From: JBBRCX01 sp038204465
GTDB lineage: Bacteria > Planctomycetota > Phycisphaerae > Tepidisphaerales > Tepidisphaeraceae
Assembly: GCA_038204465.1 (NCBI GenBank)
Contig: JBBRCX010000009.1
Span: 1 to 64,000, forward strand
Length of the DNA stretch: 64,000 nt
Direction of reading: 5' to 3'
Shown here: positions 43,660 to 52,591 of the stretch, one piece after another
Numbering within the stretch: position 1 is the first letter of the stretch
How the letters are laid out: each line of letters begins with the position of its first letter
Made by a program: the position numbers and the translations under genes
The notes under the pieces: generated by a model
The model's input: only the letters and a program-made list of their open reading frames with translations
What the model was told of the DNA's origin: nothing
Databases searched by the model: none

Positions 43660-43687
43660 TTGCCGGTAGGGCTTCAACCGCTATAAT
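43660..43687 (+). promoter_or_regulatory. Sigma-70-like promoter for the bactofilin gene
   Basis: TTGCCG (43660-43665) and a perfect TATAAT (43682-43687) are spaced 16 bases apart, 60 bases before ATG 43747. Perfect TATAAT is unusual in this GC-rich sequence, so strong constitutive expression is plausible. Confidence 0.55.
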
Positions 43688-43746
43688 CCGCGCCTCCGGG
43701 GCCGAGGGTGGTCCCTTGATCCGATTCCGAGTGTAGGAGGCACGTC

Positions 43747-44181
43747 ATGGCTGAAGCCGGCAACCAAGAGTTCCCAACGATCCTGGGCCCCGATGCAAAT
43801 TTCAAAGGTGAGCTGAGCTTCGAGAAGGGGATGCGGCTCATGGGCAAGTTCGAAGGTAAGGTCAATACCGCAGGCCGGCTGCACATCGCGAAGGAAGCCC
43901 GCATGCAGGCCGACGTCGAGGCCGGCGCCATTATCGTCGAGGGGGAAGTCCACGGAAACCTCTCCGCCGCCGACCGCATCGAGCTGAAGCAGACCGCGCG
44001 CTATGAGGGCGACCTCCGGGCCAGCAAGCTGGTGGTGGATGAAGGGGCGGTCTTTAACGGCCACGTCACCGTCGGTCCCGACTCCATCCAGAAGCGCACG
44101 CCTCCCCAGCCGGGCGGCGGCAATCAGCGTCCGGCGACCGCACCGGTTATCCCCGTCGTCCAGGGTCAGCCGGGCCGCTAG
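43747..44181 (+). CDS. Bactofilin (polymer-forming cytoskeletal protein)
   Basis: 144 residues. A short N-terminal tail leads to a DUF583 right-handed beta-helix of repeated hydrophobic/glycine strands (GKFEGKVNTAGRLHIAKEAR, AGAIIVEGEVHGNLSAADRI, VVDEGAVFNGHVTVG) and a Pro/Gln-rich disordered C-terminus. Bactofilins polymerise without nucleotide and scaffold cell-envelope enzymes. AGGAGG lies seven bases before ATG and a good promoter is present upstream. The next gene is a variant bactofilin. Confidence 0.92.
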   Translation: MAEAGNQEFPTILGPDANFKGELSFEKGMRLMGKFEGKVNTAGRLHIAKEARMQADVEAGAIIVEGEVHGNLSAADRIELKQTARYEGDLRASKLVVDEGAVFNGHVTVGPDSIQKRTPPQPGGGNQRPATAPVIPVVQGQPGR

Positions 44182-44235
44182 AATTTTTCCTGAGCCCCCG
44201 GTTCTTCAGCAGATTTCTGGCGCAGTTGCCGCCCT

Positions 44236-44661
44236 ATGGCCTCGACGGACTACAACGTTCCTTCGCCGCCGGACGACCGCGCGACGATCGTGTGTCTTCA
44301 CTGCGACAAAGCGCAGGAGGTCAGCCGCAAGGCCATGACCATCACCTGCAAGCACTGCTACAAGTCGCTCCAGCTTAAAGACCTCGCCTTCAAGCAATAC
44401 GAAGCCCGACGGGTGATCGAGACCGTGGGTGTCGTCACCATCGAAAAAAAGGGCAACGTCATCGCCGACCGCATCCAGTGCGGCGGCCTTATCGTCCGCG
44501 GCAAGATCAAGGGAATCATCCACAGCCGCGGCCCGGTCCTGGTCGGTCCGGAAGCTGAAATCAAGGGCGATGTGAAGGCGCCCACGCTGGCGGTGGGGGC
44601 CGGCGCAATCCTCGACGGGCGCTATGACATCGGCACATGGCCGCAAGCCACGCCGCAATGA
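44236..44661 (+). CDS. Bactofilin-like protein with N-terminal zinc ribbon
   Basis: 141 residues. An N-terminal double CxxC ribbon (CLHCDKAQEVS, then TCKHCYKSLQL; cysteines near residues 20, 23, 38 and 41) precedes a short bactofilin-type beta-helix (VTIEKKGNVIADRIQCGGLI, GPEAEIKGDVKAPTLAVGAG). It starts 54 bases after the canonical bactofilin on the same strand. The ribbon could tether the filament to a nucleic acid or a partner. Zinc-ribbon bactofilins are less studied; function inferred. Confidence 0.8.
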   Translation: MASTDYNVPSPPDDRATIVCLHCDKAQEVSRKAMTITCKHCYKSLQLKDLAFKQYEARRVIETVGVVTIEKKGNVIADRIQCGGLIVRGKIKGIIHSRGPVLVGPEAEIKGDVKAPTLAVGAGAILDGRYDIGTWPQATPQ

Positions 44662-44685
44662 ACTCGTCTCCAGTCTGACTTACCG

Positions 44686-45711
44686 TCAAGCCTGCCGAAC
44701 CTGCTCTTCGGCCATTCGCAGGACCGCATCCGCGCTCAGCCAGCGCAGGCAACTCTGATGTGAGCACTGCCGCGAATAGCAGGGGCTGCACGGGATATCG
44801 AGCCGGACGACTGATTCCGGCCGCCGATACGGGCCGGTCCGAATGGGATTGGTAGGGCCATACGGAGTCACCAGGGGCCTGCCCAGCGCCGTCGCGATGT
44901 GCATCGGACCGCTGTCATTGGCGATCACCAGCTCCGCCCCTTCAAGCAGTGCGACGAGCTCGCGCAGATTTGTCCTCCCCACCAGATTGACGTCGGCGCG
45001 AATGCGCGATGCCAGCGCCACGTCGCTGGCGCCCCCTGCGAGGACGCTCTGGAGGCCAAGCCGCTCTCGCAACGGCTGCACCAGCGCGGAGAAGTTTTCC
45101 GCCGGCCACCGCTTGGTCGCCCAGTTGGCCCCGGGCAGGAGCACCGCGTAGCGCCGCGGCAAGGATGGGGCGACCCTCGCGCGGTCCGCGTCGGTGGTTG
45201 CGAAGACAAACGCCACCGGCTCCCGCCCGCACCCGAGCGCCTCGCTCACCGACAGGTACCGGTCGACGGCATGTTGCTCGACGCGTTCCACCGGCACGCG
45301 GTGCGTATAAAAGATCCAGGCAAGCTCGCGCGCGTTGGCAAAGCCGATCCGTACCGGAGCGCGCGTTTTTGCACAGAGCCAGCCGCTGCGGAGCAGCCCC
45401 TGAAGGTCGATGACAAGGTCGAACTCGCCGCGACGAAGGCCGCGCGTGAAACGAAGCAGCGCCGCCGTCGCCGAGGGGCTGCGCCATCCCTTTGCGAACT
45501 CCTGGCGCTCGAAGCGGATGACTTCGTCGAGCTGCGGATGCCCGTCCAGCAGACCGGCGCAGGCGGGCGTCACCACCCATGCGATATGCGAATCGGGCCA
45601 GCGCCGTCGAAGCAGGTTGAGCACCGGCAGGGCGTGCACCACGTCCCCGATCGCGCTGGGCTTGATGAGCAGGATCCGGCGCGGCGGGGTTTCAAAGGCG
45701 ACTGGTTTCAT
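44686..45711 (-). CDS. Family 9 glycosyltransferase (LPS heptosyltransferase type)
   Basis: 341 residues of a GT-B fold. N-terminal RILLIKPSAIGDVVHALPVL, acceptor-side LVIDLQGLLRSG, and the donor-site VLLPGANWATKRWPAENFSA and ELVIANDSGPMHIATALGRP identify the heptosyltransferase family. It adds heptose or a related sugar to the LPS core. Its start overlaps the upstream kinase gene by four bases (ATGA), showing coupled translation. A cysteine cluster near the C-terminus (CSPCYSRQCSHQSC) is common in the family. Confidence 0.92.
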   Translation of the reverse strand: MKPVAFETPPRRILLIKPSAIGDVVHALPVLNLLRRRWPDSHIAWVVTPACAGLLDGHPQLDEVIRFERQEFAKGWRSPSATAALLRFTRGLRRGEFDLVIDLQGLLRSGWLCAKTRAPVRIGFANARELAWIFYTHRVPVERVEQHAVDRYLSVSEALGCGREPVAFVFATTDADRARVAPSLPRRYAVLLPGANWATKRWPAENFSALVQPLRERLGLQSVLAGGASDVALASRIRADVNLVGRTNLRELVALLEGAELVIANDSGPMHIATALGRPLVTPYGPTNPIRTGPYRRPESVVRLDIPCSPCYSRQCSHQSCLRWLSADAVLRMAEEQVRQA

Positions 45712-47243
45712 GCAGGCTTGTTGGCGGCGGTTGGCTCTTCGAGATTGGACCCTTCACCCGCCCGCTCGGCGGGCACTTCTTCTTCGTCCTGCTGCAACGG
45801 CACGCACGGCGCATAACCCCGGCACAGCGCCAGCGAATCGTCCGGCGTGTATTGCGAATGGCTCCGCAGGCTCCGCAACAGCCGGCGAATCCCCAGCGCG
45901 ATCCACCGGCGATGACGAATGCCGTCGATGTCGATCAACACCGGCGTCGGCCCCAGCTTTTCATCGTCCAGCACGATCCAGTTGCTCGCTTTGGCATCGA
46001 AGTGCGAAAAGCCGAGCCGATCGATCCGCCGGAGCAACCTGCCGGTCCGCCGAAAAAGCATGTCCCGCGCCGCGGGCGCCAGAGCGTCCAGATCGATGCC
46101 GGCGAGGGTGGGGCCGGGAACACGCTCGAAGACAATAAAGGTGTCGATTACATAGCCCAATTGCCGCTTCTCCACGAACATGAGCGGCCAGGCGCAGGGG
46201 ACGTTGCGAACGATCATCTTCCAGCTTTTGAACCACGCGCGGCGCGGGCGGGCGCCGCGCCCGATCTCGTTGAAGTAGCGATACCAATAGCGCCGCCGCG
46301 GACGTTTGATCACGACGGGAAGCGTGCGGTCGCAGAGGTTGATCTCGCCGGCGAGGACGTCGCCGCTGCGGCTGCGCTTGACGACCGTAAAGCGGTCCTG
46401 CTCGATCGATTCGATCAGTTCCGGCCAGGCCTGCTGCCAATCCGCCTCGGTGATACTCATCCGGCTCACACTTGACCACCGGCGCGGATTTTTGGCGCTC
46501 TTGAAGAACGTGCCGTCCCACGCGCCCAGGTTCAGCTTACCGAAATAACGGTTCTCTCCCGCCGTTTTCTCCAGGAACGCCCGCCATCGGCTCGGGCTCA
46601 CGGGGTTGCGTTCGGGCAACGCCCCGCCGGTCCCCAGCCGATACCAGCCGCGCAGCAGATCCGTCGTCGTCGCGAAGCGGCTGAAACTGTGCCCCAGCTG
46701 GAAGATGTCCCGCGGGCGCATCCCGCTCTTGCGCACCGCGTACGCGTCCAGCAGATACAGCATTCCGTCGCGCAGGAGGAAATTTCCTGGGTGCAGGTCC
46801 GCATGCCCCAGCCTGGCGCGTCCAAGCTTGTAGACCAGGGAGCACAGCTGCTCCGCCAACTCCTGGTGATTCGGAACAGGCTCGCCGTTCAGCGCAAAGC
46901 CGCTCAGATAATTGTCCAACTGCACCGCAGGCTCGATGGCGCGAAGGATCACCGCGTCCCCTTTGCGACCGGCGATCCGCAGGCCCATCAGGCACGCCAC
47001 GCCGCGCGGCGAAGGGATCCCGGCCTTCTGCAGCAGGATGAGTCGCTCAAACTCCCGCCGGGCCGGGCTGCCCCGCAAGCGCCGGCGCCAACGGTCGCGC
47101 ACGCCGCCGCGCGGATAAAACTTGAGGTAATGCTCCTGCCCCTCGTACTCAAAACGCCACACCTGCCGATACCCGCGGTCCTTCACCAGCGTGCCGACGC
47201 GCGGAAGGTCTCGCAAAAGCTGTTCGAGGGACGTCTGCGCCAC
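45708..47243 (-). CDS. LPS core kinase-like protein with two kinase folds
   Basis: 511 residues that form two WaaP/Kdo-kinase-type halves. The first (about 20-230) has the catalytic loop GHADLHPGNF (146-155) and DAY at the metal-binding DFG position. The second (about 270-470) has a variant loop HFDAKASNW (about 414-422) and VLIDIDG. Kinases of this kind phosphorylate heptose or Kdo in the LPS core. A tandem arrangement is unusual. A low-complexity acidic tail follows (EEEVPAERAGEGSNLEEP). The gene overlaps and leads the heptosyltransferase gene, so both act on the same glycolipid. Confidence 0.85.
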   Translation of the reverse strand: MAQTSLEQLLRDLPRVGTLVKDRGYRQVWRFEYEGQEHYLKFYPRGGVRDRWRRRLRGSPARREFERLILLQKAGIPSPRGVACLMGLRIAGRKGDAVILRAIEPAVQLDNYLSGFALNGEPVPNHQELAEQLCSLVYKLGRARLGHADLHPGNFLLRDGMLYLLDAYAVRKSGMRPRDIFQLGHSFSRFATTTDLLRGWYRLGTGGALPERNPVSPSRWRAFLEKTAGENRYFGKLNLGAWDGTFFKSAKNPRRWSSVSRMSITEADWQQAWPELIESIEQDRFTVVKRSRSGDVLAGEINLCDRTLPVVIKRPRRRYWYRYFNEIGRGARPRRAWFKSWKMIVRNVPCAWPLMFVEKRQLGYVIDTFIVFERVPGPTLAGIDLDALAPAARDMLFRRTGRLLRRIDRLGFSHFDAKASNWIVLDDEKLGPTPVLIDIDGIRHRRWIALGIRRLLRSLRSHSQYTPDDSLALCRGYAPCVPLQQDEEEVPAERAGEGSNLEEPTAANKPA

Positions 47244-47319
47244 GGCGAATCTTTATACGCGCGCCTCCCGCCTTTGTCTCGCGGGTGCTGACTCGCGATG
47301 CAGCGCATACAGGCGCCGC

Positions 47320-47835
47320 TCAGCTTTCGCCGCCCGCGACGACCCCGGTCGCCGATTCAATTCCCGTCGCGACCTCTTCGCGAATGATCCCCTTACGCAC
47401 ATAAATCGGATGGACAATTCCGCGCAGGGCCGGCAGCTTGCGGGCGAACAGCAGCGCGGCCGCCACGCAGATAACGCCGTCGATGAGCAGCGTGCGCGAA
47501 GCGCCGGTGAGGTTGTCGTTTCCGAGGCGGCTGGCGAGCGAGCCGGCGATGAGGTTGCCCCACGGCGTCATGCCGATGAAAGCCATCGTGAAAAAGCTCA
47601 TCACGCGGCCGCGCTTGTCGTCTTCGGCGAAAGGCGAGAGTAGGAACATCGGCGCCTGGCTGGCAAAACCCACGACGCCCAGCAGCCACGGGCTGCCCGT
47701 CAGCCGGTAGACCAGCCAGATCGTTGCGACCTGCGTAAGGAACGTGCCGACCAGCGAAACGATCTGCCCGCCAAAAAAGAGGCGGTAGTTGCGGTGACGA
47801 AAGGCGCGGACCAGCAACTCGAGGCGGCCAGGCAC
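47320..47835 (-). pseudogene. MFS exporter with large internal deletion
   Basis: The frame begins LLVRAFRHRNYRLFFGGQIVSLV and continues through the first two helices of an MFS_3 (enterobactin-exporter-like) transporter up to FLLSPFA, then jumps directly to EDDKRGRVMSFFTMAFIGM, which belongs near the end of the family. About 230 residues, or some eight helices, are missing at the junction near 47624-47629. The reading frame is kept. The product would have about 171 residues from GTG 47835 and cannot transport as a normal MFS protein. It is a decayed gene. Confidence 0.75.
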
Positions 47836-47935
47836 GTCGCCGCCGCCGCGTAAGGCAGCACGGCCGGCGCCGCCGAATTGCTGATCGGGCCCTCTGCCAT
47901 TCAGGCGGGATAATAGGAAGATGCCGCGCCGGCGG

Positions 47936-48060
47936 CTATTGGGCTTTGAGAATCGCGATATGCCGCGGCTGTAGCGGAATCTGCACCGCCGCCCGTCCAT
48001 CCATCTCCTTCACCTCATAAGAATCGCGCGGGCGCAGAAAGTTCTTCGTCTTCCGCCGTC
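47936..48060 (-). pseudogene. C-terminal gene remnant (possibly a secreted glycosidase)
   Basis: A short minus-strand frame ends FLRPRDSYEVKEMDGRAAVQ then IPLQPRHIAILKAQ and a stop. An ending of the form R-x-IAILK is common at the C-terminus of some glycoside hydrolases. The upstream part is taken up by the AraC gene. Too short for any firm assignment. Confidence 0.25.
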
Positions 48061-48065
48061 GCGAT

Positions 48066-48857
48066 TCATTGGCTTGGCTGGCGGCGATAGAGCCGCGGCG
48101 ATCTTCCGAATCGCTTTCGGAATCGCGTCGAGAAATGATAGGGGTTTTCAAACCCGACCCGCTGCGCGATCGCGGCGACCGGAAGATCGGTCGACAAAAG
48201 CAATTCCTGCGCGTGCCTCAGCCGCTGCGCTTCGACGAACTTCATCGGCGGCTGGCCTACCTGGTCGCGAAACAGGTGCGCCAGGTGCGATGCCGAAACG
48301 TGCGCCACGTCCGCCAACTGTTCCACCGTGAGCGGCTGATCGGAGTGGTGGATGGCATGCTGCATGGCCGCCCGTACGCGCTCGTCCAATCGCCCCTGCG
48401 CGGCGCGCGGGTTGTGCGTGTTCGCCAGCAACAACAGTTTCTCCGTCGCGTTTGAGGCCCATTGCTCCTTGTCCAGCGGCGCCGAGCGGTAGAGCTGGTA
48501 AATCTCTTTGAAGGCTCGAACGATCCGCCGCGTGTCGGCCGGGCCCAGCGGGGGGAGGACCATGAAGCCCGGAAGCACCTCCGGCCAATCGAGCCAGCGA
48601 TGCCAATTCGGGCGCGCGTCGAAGAGAACGAAGTATTCACTCCACCGTCTGCCGCCGGCAAAGCTGACATCGTAAGGCGTGTCAGGCCGGACGATCGCGA
48701 TTTGTGGGGACCGCGAGACCACCGACAACCCACGCGAGTTGAAGTGCAGTGAGCCATGGAGCAGACAGCCTGCCGTCCAATACGGAAAGCCTCCCGCCCG
48801 TGAGAACCGGTGCGTCGGGACATGCTCGGCATATCCTGCCGCAATGAACATGGGCAA
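48066..48857 (-). CDS. AraC family transcriptional regulator
   Basis: 263 residues. The N-terminal part is a cupin-like sensor (GSLHFNSRGLSVVSRSPQIA, RPDTPYDVSFAGG); the C-terminal part has both AraC helix-turn-helix units (LTVEQLADVAHVSASHLAHLF and VAAIAQRVGFENPYHFSTRF). It is divergent from the PhyH/ceramidase-like pair, with 113 bases between them, so it most likely controls that pair. The same pairing occurs at 10-12 kb. Confidence 0.9.
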   Translation of the reverse strand: MPMFIAAGYAEHVPTHRFSRAGGFPYWTAGCLLHGSLHFNSRGLSVVSRSPQIAIVRPDTPYDVSFAGGRRWSEYFVLFDARPNWHRWLDWPEVLPGFMVLPPLGPADTRRIVRAFKEIYQLYRSAPLDKEQWASNATEKLLLLANTHNPRAAQGRLDERVRAAMQHAIHHSDQPLTVEQLADVAHVSASHLAHLFRDQVGQPPMKFVEAQRLRHAQELLLSTDLPVAAIAQRVGFENPYHFSTRFRKRFGRSPRLYRRQPSQ

Positions 48858-48970
48858 CCCCTCATAGCAGAAACAGAAAGGTTTCTCGCAGCCGAATCTA
48901 TTGGAAAGCGCGCCGTGCTGCCAGAGGATTTACCGGGTCGCGAGCGAGCCTCGCATCAAATGGAGCCTCT

Positions 48971-49762
48971 ATGAAGCTGAGCGATGAAAAGATCCGGGAG
49001 TTCCGGAACAACGGGGCCATGAAGCTGGGTCAGCTGCTGACGCCCGAGGAAGTCGAAGAAGGCCGTCGGCGCTTTGACGCGATGTTCAGCGAGCGCGTCG
49101 GCACTTCTGACCGCGGCCTGCGAAACCTCTGGGCCGCCGACGACAGCCGCGAGCAGCAGCTCAAGACCGAGCGCCGCCACTACCAGATGGTGAACCTGTG
49201 GCAGAGCGACGAGTGGTACCGCTCGTTGATCTACCGCGACGATTTATTGGACAAGGTCGAATCGGTCCTCGGGCCCAACATCCAGCTGTTGCACGACCAG
49301 GTCTTCTTCAAGCCCGCCAACGACGGCGCTGAGAGCCCGTATCACATCGATGCCTCCTACTGGAGCTACTCGCCCCTCAACCTGGTTTCCATCTGGATCA
49401 CGCTGGACGACACCGACCTGGAAAACTCCTGCCTCCACTTCGTGCTCGGCAGCCACCGCGAGCCGCCGCCGAAGATGAAGCGGTGGACCATGCCCTCGGG
49501 CGTCGAGGCCATCGAAGCCATAGTGGAAGACGGCCGGGCCGTGCCTTTCATCATGAAGGCGGGCGAAGGCCTGATGCACCACTGCCAGACGATCCACGGC
49601 GCGAGGGCCAACAACTCCGACCGCCTCCGCCGGGCCCTCGGCATCCACTACTTCGCCTCCGGGATCAAGGACCCGCAGGGCAACGCCCTCGATGGGCCCA
49701 ACCACCCGCTGCTCCGCGGCCAGAAGGTCGGCACGCTGGTCCCCGCGATGGCAACGCCATGA
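48971..49762 (+). CDS. Phytanoyl-CoA dioxygenase (PhyH) family protein
   Basis: 263 residues of an Fe(II)/2-oxoglutarate oxygenase. The facial triad reads H125-x-D127 (YHIDASYW) and H209 (CQTIHGARANNSD), with a downstream arginine (about R220/R221) for 2-oxoglutarate. It shares the fold but little sequence with the PhyH at 10.2-11 kb. The next gene encodes a ceramidase-like protein 81 bases downstream on the same strand, so a lipid or amino-alcohol substrate is possible. Divergent AraC gene upstream. Confidence 0.9.
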   Translation: MKLSDEKIREFRNNGAMKLGQLLTPEEVEEGRRRFDAMFSERVGTSDRGLRNLWAADDSREQQLKTERRHYQMVNLWQSDEWYRSLIYRDDLLDKVESVLGPNIQLLHDQVFFKPANDGAESPYHIDASYWSYSPLNLVSIWITLDDTDLENSCLHFVLGSHREPPPKMKRWTMPSGVEAIEAIVEDGRAVPFIMKAGEGLMHHCQTIHGARANNSDRLRRALGIHYFASGIKDPQGNALDGPNHPLLRGQKVGTLVPAMATP

Positions 49763-49843
49763 ATGTGTTCCGTTGAAGGCGCCTCTCCGCTTACACTATC
49801 CCCCGACCTCTTCGAAACAGCATCTTCAACTCAGGAAATCCAA

Positions 49844-51313
49844 ATGGTCTCCTCCAGCAAGTCTGACACTGCACCGCTCTTGGCTGGCGTCGCTTCCATC
49901 GATGTCACCCCCGAGATGGGCATCCAGATCGACGGCGACATCGGCCGGCCTCGCCCCGTCGAAGAAATCCGCGACCCGCTCTATGCCAAGGCGCTCGTCC
50001 TTCAGGTGGGCGGGAAAAAGCTGTGCATCCTCTCGATGGATCTGGTCGCCATTACCAACAATTACGCGGACGAGATCCGCGATCGGGCGGCGAAGCAGTT
50101 CGGACTCGATCGCGACGCGATCATGGTGCACGTTACCCAGAACCACTCCGCGCCCGGCATCGGTCACTTCGTCTGCCGCGACGAGTGCACGCTGATCCCG
50201 GAGCCGCACCGCTGGCTTCGCATGGGTGACGATCGCTACATTCCCGGCGCCGTCGACAAAGCCGTGCGGGTCATTGGCCAGGCGAACGCCGCCTTGAAGC
50301 CCGCGAAGATCGGCGCCGCCAGCGGGCTCGACCCCCGCGTCGCGTTTAACCGACGCTACGTGATGCGCAACGGCAAGACAATGACCAATCCCGGTTATGG
50401 GAATCCCGAAATCGTCCACGTCGAGGGCCCCGCTGATCCGGAGGTGGGCGTGGTGTCGGTCGCGCGGCAGGATGGAAGCATCGCATCGCTGCTGCTGCAC
50501 CACACGTGTCACCCGACGCACGGCTACCCGCACCGCTACATCTCCGCCGACTGGCCCGGCACCTGGTGTGACGCGATGAAAAAAGTGCTGGGCAGCGGGT
50601 GCGTGCCGCTCGTCCTCAACGGTTGCTGCGGCAACACGATCAGCAACAACTGGGTCAATCCCTATCACGTCGAAGACCAGCAGCGCATGGGAGAGATGCT
50701 CGCCGAAACCGCGGGCCAAGCGCTGCAGAACGTCCAGTACCAGGACAACGTCGAATTGGACTATCTCACGACGAAGCTTCGAATTCCCCTGCGTCCATTG
50801 GTCCCCGAGGAAATGGAGAAGGCGCGCCAACTCCTGCGCGAGCACCCGCAGCCGATGTGGCGGAAGGACGAGCCTGATTGCTGCGAGTGGGATTGGATTT
50901 ACGCCGTCGGGCGCGTGGACCTCGCCGACCGGGCGGCGAAGCAGCCCTACTACGACTACGAAATCCAGGCGTTCAAGCTCGGCCAGACCGCGATCGTCGC
51001 CATGCCCGGCGAGCCCTTTGTCGAAGCACAGCTCAAGATGAAGCTGAACTCCCCGGTCCGGCACACCTACATCGCCCACATGTCAAACGGATACGTCGGC
51101 TACATCCCCACCAAGAACGCTTTCAACGGCGGAGGCTACGAAACCTGGAATGCCGGCTGGTCGCAACTCGTCCACGAAGCGCTCGACATGATCGCCGATC
51201 GAACCGTGCAACTGCTCAACGAGCTATACGCCAAAAAAACCGCCGCCCTCGCCGGCACGGTTGGCGAAGTCTGGCCCCAGTCGCACGCGAAGATCGCTGC
51301 GGGATCGAAGTGA
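49844..51313 (+). CDS. Neutral/alkaline ceramidase-like protein
   Basis: 489 residues from ATG 49844, which is preceded by AGGA eight bases upstream. It has the neutral/alkaline non-lysosomal ceramidase N-terminal fold: GVASIDVTPEMG, DPLYAKALVLQVGGKKLCIL, the zinc motif VTQNHSAPG and LHHTCHPTHGYPHRYISADW. No signal peptide is visible, so it is probably cytoplasmic, unlike secreted ceramidases. Members of this group in planctomycetes are mostly of unknown substrate. Expected activity is hydrolysis of an amide or related bond; its companion PhyH suggests a small catabolic unit. Confidence 0.85.
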   Translation: MVSSSKSDTAPLLAGVASIDVTPEMGIQIDGDIGRPRPVEEIRDPLYAKALVLQVGGKKLCILSMDLVAITNNYADEIRDRAAKQFGLDRDAIMVHVTQNHSAPGIGHFVCRDECTLIPEPHRWLRMGDDRYIPGAVDKAVRVIGQANAALKPAKIGAASGLDPRVAFNRRYVMRNGKTMTNPGYGNPEIVHVEGPADPEVGVVSVARQDGSIASLLLHHTCHPTHGYPHRYISADWPGTWCDAMKKVLGSGCVPLVLNGCCGNTISNNWVNPYHVEDQQRMGEMLAETAGQALQNVQYQDNVELDYLTTKLRIPLRPLVPEEMEKARQLLREHPQPMWRKDEPDCCEWDWIYAVGRVDLADRAAKQPYYDYEIQAFKLGQTAIVAMPGEPFVEAQLKMKLNSPVRHTYIAHMSNGYVGYIPTKNAFNGGGYETWNAGWSQLVHEALDMIADRTVQLLNELYAKKTAALAGTVGEVWPQSHAKIAAGSK

Positions 51314-51350
51314 TGTCTGTCATGGGATGCCGGACCATCCCTCTGTGCAA

Positions 51351-52523
51351 CTAAAGATCCGGCGTGTTCCGGGTGGTCGGCCGAGTCACCGGCTCAAAGC
51401 CCTGCTCCTTCATCATCTGCCGCACCTTGCCGACTTCCTGCGTCATCTTGTGGCGGATGTACTGCTTCACGTCGTCCGGCAACTGTGACTCGCGCACCAT
51501 CACCTGCATTCCGTTGTCAAGCGGCATGAGGGCGATGACCGGATCGTTCGCCTGCCCGCCGGCGCCCGCGCCGCCCGCCGCGTTGTTCCAGACATAGACG
51601 CCCGCCGGCTTCACCGCGTAGTCGAGTCCCGTGAAGCCGCGGATGCTCTCCAGCGCCTGGCGAATGCTGGCGTTGTCCAGGTGCAGCTTGATGATTCGCG
51701 ATTCCGGGCGCAGCCGCTGCACCGCGCCCGCCTCGATCTCAAACGCGACGCCGCTGCGCTCGGACAAATCAGTCAGCACCTGGGCCACGTCGACGCCGTT
51801 AAACCGGGCCGACACCTTCTTCTCCAGCTGCACACGGATCTGGTCTTCCCTGGGCAGGACGATGATGTTCGTTCCCCACGGATACCAGGTCAGCTCCGTC
51901 TCCTTCGCAAGGGCCTCCAGCGCGGTCGCGAGCGTCGCATTGCGCGGCACGTTCACCGCCGAATCGGGCTTGATGACGCTGCCGGGCCGGAACTCAATCG
52001 CGTAGGCAGCTTTCTTCTCCTCGAGCTTGCGGTCCACCGCCTCAACCAGCGACTTGATCGTCATGCGCTCCTGCTGCCCGCCCAGCGGCGTGGACGTCAG
52101 CAGGTCCAACACCTGAAGCTCCCCAAGCGTCGCGCGCCGCCCCAGCCGCGCCAGCGCGGGCGTCGGAAGCAACTGCACCACGTCTTCGCGCAGCTCATAC
52201 GCAAGCCCCAGCTTCCGCGCCATTTCGGCCAGCGCTGAGCGCAATGTCTGGTTCTCAATCTTCACGTCGATGTTCGTCTGTTCGCCCCAGGGCAGCAGCT
52301 CCCAGACCAGTGGATCGGCCTCGATGCGCACGCCGGTCTGCTTTGCGATCGTGTTGATCGCCTGCGGCAGCGGACGATTCAATTCCAGCAGCTTCACCGG
52401 CTTGTCCAGCGCTTCGTTGATCAACGCGGACGTGTCATCGGCTCGGCCCTGCGCCAGCGCAGCGCGCGTGCAGAGGCTGACCAACAGGACTGTGCATGCG
52501 ACGGGAAGCAGAATCCGAATCAT
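51351..52523 (-). CDS. Secreted protein with STN-like domains
   Basis: 390 residues from ATG 52523, with a signal peptide cut near AALA-QG (about residue 25). Three STN-like (secretin and TonB N-terminus) modules can be read at about 35-120, 165-235 and 245-330, for example LPQAINTIAKQTGVRIEADP and VAQVLTDLSERSGVAFEIEA. No secretin pore or TonB barrel follows. STN modules pass signals or bind peptidoglycan partners in FecA-type systems and secretins. The gene is the last of an operon with a sigma factor and its likely anti-sigma factor. Confidence 0.8.
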   Translation of the reverse strand: MIRILLPVACTVLLVSLCTRAALAQGRADDTSALINEALDKPVKLLELNRPLPQAINTIAKQTGVRIEADPLVWELLPWGEQTNIDVKIENQTLRSALAEMARKLGLAYELREDVVQLLPTPALARLGRRATLGELQVLDLLTSTPLGGQQERMTIKSLVEAVDRKLEEKKAAYAIEFRPGSVIKPDSAVNVPRNATLATALEALAKETELTWYPWGTNIIVLPREDQIRVQLEKKVSARFNGVDVAQVLTDLSERSGVAFEIEAGAVQRLRPESRIIKLHLDNASIRQALESIRGFTGLDYAVKPAGVYVWNNAAGGAGAGGQANDPVIALMPLDNGMQVMVRESQLPDDVKQYIRHKMTQEVGKVRQMMKEQGFEPVTRPTTRNTPDL

Positions 52524-52591
52524 CGCGGGCTCCGCGGTAGAAAGGGGAGTGATTGACGCCCCGCAAGCCCGCTGGTTGAGAAGTGCGAACC

